The notes under the pieces were generated by a model. That model was given only the letters and a program-made list of their open reading frames with translations. It ran no database searches and had not been told where the DNA came from. A DNA stretch of 11,859 nt, from NCBI GenBank assembly GCA_035443705.1, contig DAORSV010000048.1:1-11859 (forward strand), in the 5' to 3' direction. Shown here piece after piece: positions 6,926 to 11,859 of this stretch; the stretch's first letter is position 1; every line of letters begins with the position of its first letter. The DNA comes from CADEGZ01 sp035443705. GTDB lineage: Bacteria; Pseudomonadota; Gammaproteobacteria; UBA6186; Azoamicaceae. Both the position numbers and the translations under genes were made by a program.

Positions 6926-7657
6926 TTGCCCTTAGTAACTGCTAATCAGATTTCTGTTCAGTTTGGACAAAAAACGATCTTAACAGATGTGCATCTTACC
7001 GTACGTAGAGGTGAAATTGTAACTCTTATTGGACCTAATGGAGCGGGTAAATCAACTTTAGTAAAAGTTGTGCTGGGCTTAATGTCACCCAATAAAGGTA
7101 CGGTGCAGTTAGAACCGGGCATTCGAATGGGATACATGCCACAAGGGTTGGCTATTGAACCGTTTATGCCTTTGTCTGTAAACCGATTTTTACAACTAGC
7201 AGAAAATGTCTCGAGACATATATTAAACAACACTATTGATGAATTAACCATTCGCCATTTGCTTGCTGCGCCGATGCAATCGCTTTCGGGTGGCGAACGT
7301 CAGCGAGTATTATTAGCGCGCGCGTTGTTACGCAAGCCTGACCTCTTAGTATTAGATGAACCTGTGCAAGGTGTGGATGTGACGGGTCAAGAAGAATTGT
7401 ACCGTTTGGTTATGCATATTCGAGACACACATCACTGCGGCATTTTAATGGTCTCGCATGATTTGTATTTAGTGATGGCGGGCACGGATTCTGTGATTTG
7501 CTTGAACAAACATGTTTGCTGTTCAGGCACTCCTGCAGCTGTGAGTCAACATCCAGAATTTTTAAGTCTATTTGGGGCATGGGAATCTGGAAAATTAGCC
7601 GTTTATGCACATCAACATAATCACAAACATAATTTAGGTGGAGATGTATGTCCTTAG
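6926..7657 (+). CDS. znuC: Zinc ABC transporter, ATP-binding protein ZnuC
   Basis: Cytoplasmic ATPase that powers zinc import through ZnuB. The 243 residues carry Walker A GPNGAGKST (36-44), the Q-loop Gln73 in MPQ, signature LSGGERQ (120-126), Walker B LVLDEP (141-146) with catalytic Glu145, and the switch His178 in VSHD. The stretch CLNKHVCCSGTP (192-203) and the His-rich tail with His229, 231, 233 and 235 are typical of ZnuC rather than other ABC ATPases. The start is TTG at 6926 with AAAGGA ending about 10 nt upstream. No in-frame ATG or GTG fits the N-terminus, and the nearby ATG at 6915 is out of frame and runs only six codons. The last 10 bp overlap znuB. ZnuA lies divergently, so the transporter is complete. 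Confidence 0.95.
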   Translation: MPLVTANQISVQFGQKTILTDVHLTVRRGEIVTLIGPNGAGKSTLVKVVLGLMSPNKGTVQLEPGIRMGYMPQGLAIEPFMPLSVNRFLQLAENVSRHILNNTIDELTIRHLLAAPMQSLSGGERQRVLLARALLRKPDLLVLDEPVQGVDVTGQEELYRLVMHIRDTHHCGILMVSHDLYLVMAGTDSVICLNKHVCCSGTPAAVSQHPEFLSLFGAWESGKLAVYAHQHNHKHNLGGDVCP

Positions 7658-8445
7658 ATTTTATGGTTCGCGCGGTGGTTGCGGGTATGGGCATCGCATT
7701 GGTGGCAGGTCCGCTGGGCTCGATTATTGTTTGGCGGCGTATGGCAAATTTTGGGGATGCGTTAGCGCACTCAACCTTGTTGGGATTATGTTTTGCATTA
7801 TTATTGAATATTCATATTTATATCGGTTTAACCAGTGTTTGTATTCTGGTTGCGTGTTCTTTGGCACTGTTTTCTAGACAACAACATTTAGCAAACGATA
7901 CAATTCTTTGTATGTTGGCTTATGTGACGTTGGCGATAGGGCTTATTTTAGCAACGGTATTAAAAGGCATTCGCGTTGATTTGCTTGGATATTTATATGG
8001 CGATATTCTTTCGGTGAATAATATAGATTTGATTTGGATTTATTGCGTCGATGTTATTGTGTTTTTAAGTTTTGTAAAAATTTGGCGTCCTATTTTATCG
8101 ATGACGGTACATGAAGATTTAGCCAAAGTAGAGGGGGTACCGGTTTTCGCTATGCAATGGATATTGGTAGTCATTATGGCAGTTGTCTTTTCGGTTGCAA
8201 TGAAACTAGTTGGCATATTGTTAATTACAGCGCTTTTAATTATCCCGGCTTCTAGCGCGAGACAAATTTCAAAAACACCGGAAAACATGGCTATTATTGC
8301 CAGTATCGTTGGTATGGTGTCTGTATTTGGGGGCATTCAAATCTCATTTAATTGGGATTGGCCAGCAGGCCCCTCGATTGTCATTGTTGCAATGGTTTTG
8401 TTTGTGGTGAGTGTGTTTGCTGCTCGCATTAGAAAAATTATGTAG
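7648..8445 (+). CDS. znuB: Zinc ABC transporter, membrane permease ZnuB
   Basis: Inner-membrane channel subunit of the ZnuABC zinc importer (ABC-3 permease family). The 265 residues (E. coli 261) are hydrophobic throughout, with roughly seven to eight membrane helices. Conserved blocks are GPLGSIIVWRRMANFGDALA (21-40) and HSTLLG (41-46), then RVDLLGYLYGDIL (109-121), DLAKVEGV (157-164, likely the loop that contacts ZnuC), VGILLITALLIIPASSAR (188-205) and DWPAGPSIV (237-245). The ATG at 7648 lies inside the end of znuC (10-bp overlap) and is preceded by GGTGGAG as SD, so the two are cotranslated. The gene ends 36 bp before the convergent folKP stop. No hairpin terminator was recognised in that gap. 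Confidence 0.95.
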   Translation: MSLDFMVRAVVAGMGIALVAGPLGSIIVWRRMANFGDALAHSTLLGLCFALLLNIHIYIGLTSVCILVACSLALFSRQQHLANDTILCMLAYVTLAIGLILATVLKGIRVDLLGYLYGDILSVNNIDLIWIYCVDVIVFLSFVKIWRPILSMTVHEDLAKVEGVPVFAMQWILVVIMAVVFSVAMKLVGILLITALLIIPASSARQISKTPENMAIIASIVGMVSVFGGIQISFNWDWPAGPSIVIVAMVLFVVSVFAARIRKIM

Positions 8446-8481
8446 TAGTTTGTTCTGTTTTAGGCCGTTTAATATCGTCTC

Positions 8482-9816
8482 TTATTCTTTTACTTTTTGA
8501 GACTGTGAAATTTGTTGTGCCACGAAAAAGCGCTGATGATTTTTAACGTGATGAATGCGTAAATAGTCAACACCTTGAGCTGCCAAGGTGCTTGAAATGG
8601 CAATGGTTTCTAAATCACGCTCATTTGCTGAGGATGGGTAAAATGAAGAAGTATAAGCTTTTCTCGAATGACCAACTAATACTTCGCATCCCAAGTCTTT
8701 AAGTTGATGAATGCTCTTGAATAGAGAGATATCTTGATAAGAAGATTTTCCAAAACCTATACCAGGATCAAGAATAATATCGTTTTTACTAAACCCAAAT
8801 TGTTCTAAATAATCAATTTTTTGTTTTGCCCATTGGTTTATACTTTCCATGGGCACGTGTTCAAAATCTAAACATTGATCTTTTTGTGCCGGAATAGTCA
8901 AGGAATGCATAATAGCGATTTTTAACCCGGAATCTGCGATTTTTCTTAACGTTTTACCGTCTAAGCTGCCTTTAACATCATTGATCCATGAGACAGGATA
9001 ATCCTTTAAGATTTGTAAGATAACTTGCGGTAAAAAAGTATCTATGCTAATCATAATCTCTTTGTTTTTAATACAATCCGATAATCCTTCTAAAACGGGT
9101 TGTAATCTTAGATATTCCACAGTAGGATCAAGCATAACCGCCGTGGGTCTAGTAGATTGCGCGCCCAGTTCAACGACAGTTGCACCTTCTAAAATAAGTT
9201 GTTTAGCTCGCGCAACCGCATCTTCAGGGCTAAAATTTTGTCCGCCATCCGAAAAAGAGTCTGGTGTAATATTAACGATGCCTACTAATTTTGGATCAAC
9301 AACAAAGCTGCGATCATAACAAGCATTTATATTTGAAGTTAAATGCGCTATTTCTCCAAAAGTTTTATTGTTATAAGGATTTTCATCTAGGGATTTATAT
9401 CGACATTCTGGGTTGAGTAGGGCGATTAAGTGAATAAGAAAAGCGCGATTTAATAATTCAGGGTGTGGGATCATTAATTTTGGACTAACGACAGTTTGGT
9501 TATTCCAAAGCAAAATATCTAAATCAATGATGCGGGGTCCCCATGTTGGGTAAACGGCGCCTCTGCCCATTTCTTGTTCAATTTTTTTCAACGCGACTAA
9601 TAATCGTTCTGGTTCAATCGCGCTTTCTCCTTGTATAACCATATTTAAGAAAGGTTTATTCCATTCCGTTGGTGCATTATTGGGTAAAATAGCGGGTGTT
9701 TCTAAAATAATAGACATTTTCAAATCCGAAAAATAGCGTTCTTTTAATAAAGAAACTGCTTTTTGGATATTATTTAATCGATGGCCAAGGTTAGAGCCTA
9801 TGCTAATATAGATCAT
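8482..9816 (-). CDS. folKP: Bifunctional HPPK-DHPS (FolK-FolP fusion)
   Basis: Two consecutive folate-pathway enzymes in one 444-residue chain. Residues 1 to about 158 are HPPK (pyrophosphorylates 6-hydroxymethyl-dihydropterin): SIGSNLG (5-11), Arg85 and TWGPRIIDLDIL (91-102) with the Mg-binding Asp98 and Asp100. Residues about 175-435 are DHPS (condenses the product with p-aminobenzoate): GIVNITPDSFSDGG (179-192, Asn182), SIDT (257-260), INDVKG (278-283), DPGIGFGK (350-357, Lys357) and GHSRK (382-386), with the closing RIHHV (420-424) in place of the usual RxHDV. The loop reads GAQSTRP (218-224) where most bacterial DHPS have GGESTRP. The ATG at 9816 has GAAGAG upstream and starts 7 bp after the folB stop, so the two are an operon. 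Fused HPPK-DHPS is known in plants, Francisella and Chlamydia. Confidence 0.95.
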   Translation of the reverse strand: MIYISIGSNLGHRLNNIQKAVSLLKERYFSDLKMSIILETPAILPNNAPTEWNKPFLNMVIQGESAIEPERLLVALKKIEQEMGRGAVYPTWGPRIIDLDILLWNNQTVVSPKLMIPHPELLNRAFLIHLIALLNPECRYKSLDENPYNNKTFGEIAHLTSNINACYDRSFVVDPKLVGIVNITPDSFSDGGQNFSPEDAVARAKQLILEGATVVELGAQSTRPTAVMLDPTVEYLRLQPVLEGLSDCIKNKEIMISIDTFLPQVILQILKDYPVSWINDVKGSLDGKTLRKIADSGLKIAIMHSLTIPAQKDQCLDFEHVPMESINQWAKQKIDYLEQFGFSKNDIILDPGIGFGKSSYQDISLFKSIHQLKDLGCEVLVGHSRKAYTSSFYPSSANERDLETIAISSTLAAQGVDYLRIHHVKNHQRFFVAQQISQSQKVKE

Positions 9817-9823
9817 ATATGTT

Positions 9824-10183
9824 TTACTCTTCTATAAATGCATTAGAATACGAAAATGTAACACCACCATGTATACCTGGAACAGGCGGCGAAACTTTAT
9901 TGACAGATACCGCTAGTGTAATATCTTTCCATCGTAAATCCAGTAAGTGTTGATAAGTTATTTCGTATATCTGGCTTGTTAAATGTTCAACTAGATTGAA
10001 GGATTTTTTTTTGACCAAGGCTTGTATAAGTTCAACTATTTTTAGATAACATACGGTATCATTTAAACAATCTGTTTGAACGCCTGGTGGAGGAGATGAA
10101 AAAAGAAAATGAATGTCAATACTAACCAGTTGTGAGTTGTATTTTTCTTCAGAAGTACATCCTAAATGAACCCATATTCTCAA
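9824..10183 (-). CDS. folB: Dihydroneopterin aldolase FolB, uncertain 5' end
   Basis: Converts 7,8-dihydroneopterin to 6-hydroxymethyl-dihydropterin and glycolaldehyde, the step before FolKP. In the 119 residues from the TTG at 10183, family residues are seen: Glu12/Glu13 in CTSEEK, Tyr46 in DTVCYLKIVE, Glu66 in FNLVEHL and Lys96 in VNKVSPPVPGIHGG, corresponding to Glu22, Tyr54, Glu74 and Lys100 of the S. aureus enzyme. The TTG has no SD. Homology continues in frame upstream (KLSILDL before RIWVHLG), so this start truncates the first beta strand. No ATG, GTG or TTG exists in frame before the stop at 10258-10256. An ATG at 10205-10203 would read MKLSILDLR if base 10202 were absent. The gene is therefore either frameshifted, mis-sequenced or uses a rare start such as ATT at 10192. 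Function is fairly sure; whether the gene is intact is not. Confidence 0.85.
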   Translation of the reverse strand: MRIWVHLGCTSEEKYNSQLVSIDIHFLFSSPPPGVQTDCLNDTVCYLKIVELIQALVKKKSFNLVEHLTSQIYEITYQHLLDLRWKDITLAVSVNKVSPPVPGIHGGVTFSYSNAFIEE

Positions 10184-10263
10184 ATCTAAAATTGAAAGTT
10201 TACATAAATGATTTTGGTTGAAATTACACCTCTGATATTGCTTTTTGTCATGAAACTACTGTT

Positions 10264-10292
10264 ATGCTATCTTAAGTTTATTTGAGAGTCAA
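10264..10292 (-). promoter_or_regulatory. Sigma-70-type promoter for folB-folKP
   Basis: On the minus strand TTGACT (10292-10287, 5 of 6 to consensus) and TAGCAT (10269-10264, 4 of 6) are separated by exactly 17 bp. Transcription would begin near 10257, about 50-75 nt before the candidate folB starts. It lies between the phr stop (10306) and folB, so the folate pair probably has its own promoter rather than relying on phr readthrough. Confidence 0.5.
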
Positions 10293-10305
10293 TATGATAT
10301 CAACA

Positions 10306-11757
10306 TCAGCGATAGCTGTTTTTTAGAATTGTTTGATATCGCTCCAAAGCATCTTGGCGTGCTTTAGCGTGCTCAACAATAGGGAGCGGATAATCTATGC
10401 CTAAGATAATATTTGCGGTATTTAAAATAGATTTTGAGGCTTCCCAAGGTTTATGAATGTATTTATTAGGCAATTTTTTTAGTTCTGGAACCCAAGTTCG
10501 CACGTATTCTCCGCTAGCATCAAATTTTTCGCCTTGTAATACAGGGTTAAAAATTCTAAAGTAAGGAGCAGCATCTGCACCGCTGCCAGCAACCCATTGC
10601 CAGCTGGCAGAATTGTTTGCTAGATCTGCATCCACTAGAGTATCCCAAAACCAAGCTGAGCCAACACGCCAATCTATTAATAGATGCTTTGTTAAGAATG
10701 AGGCAGTAATCATACGTACACGATTGTGCATATAGCCGGTATGCCACAGCTGGCGCATACCTGCATCTACAATCGGATATCCAGTTTTACCTTTTTGCCA
10801 GGCTTTTAATAATTCTTTATTATTAAGCCATTGAAACGTATCAAATTGCGTTTTAAAATTTTTTTCGGGCAATTGTGGGTAATGGTATAACAGATAATAA
10901 GAAAATTCCCGCCATCCTAATTCTGTTAAATAACGTTCTGTTGATTTACTTGTTATGGGATTTTGTATTTCAATTTGCTTGATAGCATGGTAAATCTGCC
11001 ATGGGCTGATTTCACCAAAATGTAAGTATGGAGATAAAAGAGAGGTTTTTAGCTGTGCTGGAAAATCTCGCCCATGCGCGTAATCGATTAAATTTGATTG
11101 AATAAATTTTTTGAGTTGTTTTTTTGCGCCAATTTCGCCAGGTTCCCAATACTTTTTTAGACCAAGGGACCAATCTGGATTTTGCGGCAAAAGATTCCAG
11201 CTTGATAAAACATCGCTTTCTAAAGTGATTTTTGAATGATGTGCTAGATTAATAAATTTTGGTTTCGACATTAAAGGTTTAATTTTTTGATGTAAACAGC
11301 AATATTTCCAATAATAAGTAAATACTTTAAAAAAAGAATTTTCTTTGTTTTTAATGTTTTCCGGATCGCCTAATAAAGACCCGTTAAAAGATTCTATTGT
11401 AATGCCCATTTCTTTTAAAAGCTGCTTTAATTTGAAATCTCTTGCCATTGTCAGTGGTTCGTAACAGTCGTTCCAGAAGACGTGAGAAATATTTTCGGTT
11501 TTTATTAAGTTTAATAAGATTGTTTCTGAAGCGCCTTTTTTTAAAATTAATGCACTTTCTTGCCTCGATAAACTTTTTTGTAATGCTTCTAAACTGTAAT
11601 GTAGCCACCAACATTGTGCTCCGCCTAAGGGATATAACGTTTCATCTAGTATGTAAATGATGAGCGTAGGTTGATTTAATGTGCACGCATGATAAAGCGC
11701 TGGATTATCCAGTAGCCGTAAATCCTGACGTAACCAAACAAGCGTTTTTTTAATCAT
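10306..11757 (-). CDS. phrB: Class I CPD photolyase Phr
   Basis: Light-driven DNA repair enzyme that splits cyclobutane pyrimidine dimers using FADH-. The 483 residues (E. coli 472) comprise an N-terminal antenna alpha/beta domain (about 1-130, starting TLVWLRQDLRLLDNPAL) and a C-terminal helical FAD domain. FAD-domain blocks are SPYLHFGEISPWQ (242-254), LGWREF (280-285, Trp282 at the lesion-contact position), TGYPIVDAGMRQLWHTGYMH (325-344) plus NRVRM, and SGADAAPYFRIFNP (392-405). The electron-transfer Trp triad is Trp386, Trp363 and Trp310, and Asn382 near the flavin N5 matches E. coli Asn378, which supports photolyase rather than cryptochrome. The antenna is probably methenyl-THF as in E. 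coli, but this cannot be told for certain from sequence. The ATG at 11757 has a weak SD. It lies upstream of folB on the same strand. Confidence 0.94.
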   Translation of the reverse strand: MIKKTLVWLRQDLRLLDNPALYHACTLNQPTLIIYILDETLYPLGGAQCWWLHYSLEALQKSLSRQESALILKKGASETILLNLIKTENISHVFWNDCYEPLTMARDFKLKQLLKEMGITIESFNGSLLGDPENIKNKENSFFKVFTYYWKYCCLHQKIKPLMSKPKFINLAHHSKITLESDVLSSWNLLPQNPDWSLGLKKYWEPGEIGAKKQLKKFIQSNLIDYAHGRDFPAQLKTSLLSPYLHFGEISPWQIYHAIKQIEIQNPITSKSTERYLTELGWREFSYYLLYHYPQLPEKNFKTQFDTFQWLNNKELLKAWQKGKTGYPIVDAGMRQLWHTGYMHNRVRMITASFLTKHLLIDWRVGSAWFWDTLVDADLANNSASWQWVAGSGADAAPYFRIFNPVLQGEKFDASGEYVRTWVPELKKLPNKYIHKPWEASKSILNTANIILGIDYPLPIVEHAKARQDALERYQTILKNSYR

Positions 11758-11777
11758 TTCGCTATGGTAACACGCTG

Positions 11778-11794
11778 TTTATCGTAGTGATAAA
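11778..11794. repeat. Short inverted repeat upstream of phr
   Basis: TTTATC (11778-11783) and GATAAA (11789-11794) form a 6-bp dyad with a 5-nt spacer, 21-37 bp upstream of the phr start. The position would suit an operator or part of the promoter region, but the dyad is short and AT-rich and may be chance. The rest of 11758-11859 shows only a 10-codon ORF on the plus strand (ATG at 11824) and no other recognisable element. Confidence 0.25.
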
Positions 11795-11859
11795 AAAATC
11801 CATCTGGGACGAGAGATCATTGTCATGCAAAAGTCACGCAAGCGGTTTTGGGCCTAGAG

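Noticed and set aside
7638..7877. 79-residue plus-strand ORF at the znuC-znuB junction
   Set aside because: It overlaps znuC and znuB in another frame and has no family resemblance, while both overlapping genes are well supported.
8446..8481. Terminator between convergent znuB and folKP
   Set aside because: No inverted repeat longer than about 4 bp with a T-run was found in the 36-bp gap.
9044..9319. 91-residue plus-strand ORF inside folKP
   Set aside because: It is antisense to conserved DHPS motifs and its composition follows from the opposite strand.
11824..11856. Short plus-strand ORF (MQKSRKRFWA) at the window end
   Set aside because: It is ten codons long with a stop inside the window and no SD, so it cannot be supported as a gene.

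Overview
The window is an ordinary, densely coded stretch of chromosome from an AT-rich gammaproteobacterium. By eye it is somewhat below 40% GC; this was not computed. All nine genes are housekeeping or metabolic. The proteins align over most of their length with the enterobacterial families (AstA, AstD, AstB, UbiA, ZnuA, ZnuC, ZnuB, Phr), as recalled from memory. AT richness, a fused HPPK-DHPS protein and gammaproteobacterial ast, znu and ubi genes are compatible with Legionellales (Legionella or Coxiellaceae relatives). That placement is inference only. There is no phage, transposon, CRISPR array, tRNA or rRNA.

Layout. 82-822 (+) encodes a queuosine-precursor transporter (YhhQ/VUT family), with a small hairpin covering its only SD-like bases. 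1032-4877 (+) is a tight operon astA-astD-astB encoding three of the five enzymes of the arginine succinyltransferase (AST) pathway. astC and astE are absent from both flanks. ubiA (4906-5874, +) follows closely and may be cotranscribed. ubiA converges on znuA (5895-6887, -) across a 20-bp gap holding a perfect 11-bp-arm inverted repeat. znuA is divergent from znuC-znuB (6926-8445, +) across only 38 bp, and the three encode a complete ZnuABC high-affinity zinc importer. znuB converges on a minus-strand folate pair, folB then folK-folP fused as one gene (10183 down to 8482). phr, a CPD photolyase (11757-10306, -), lies upstream of folB on the same strand.

How the genes work together. AstA, AstB and AstD carry out steps 1, 2 and 4 of arginine catabolism to glutamate, so steps 3 (AstC or an ArgD-like aminotransferase) and 5 (AstE) must be encoded elsewhere if the route works. 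ZnuA captures periplasmic zinc, ZnuB forms the channel and ZnuC supplies ATP. FolB and FolKP carry out three consecutive steps from dihydroneopterin to dihydropteroate. UbiA prenylates 4-hydroxybenzoate for ubiquinone.

The observation most worth checking is the 5' end of folB. Homology to the family continues upstream of the only usable in-frame start (TTG at 10183). An ATG at 10205-10203 would give a textbook FolB N-terminus (MKLSILDLRI) if a single base (10202) were absent. This is either a frameshift, a sequence error or a non-canonical start. I saw no convincing novel system here.
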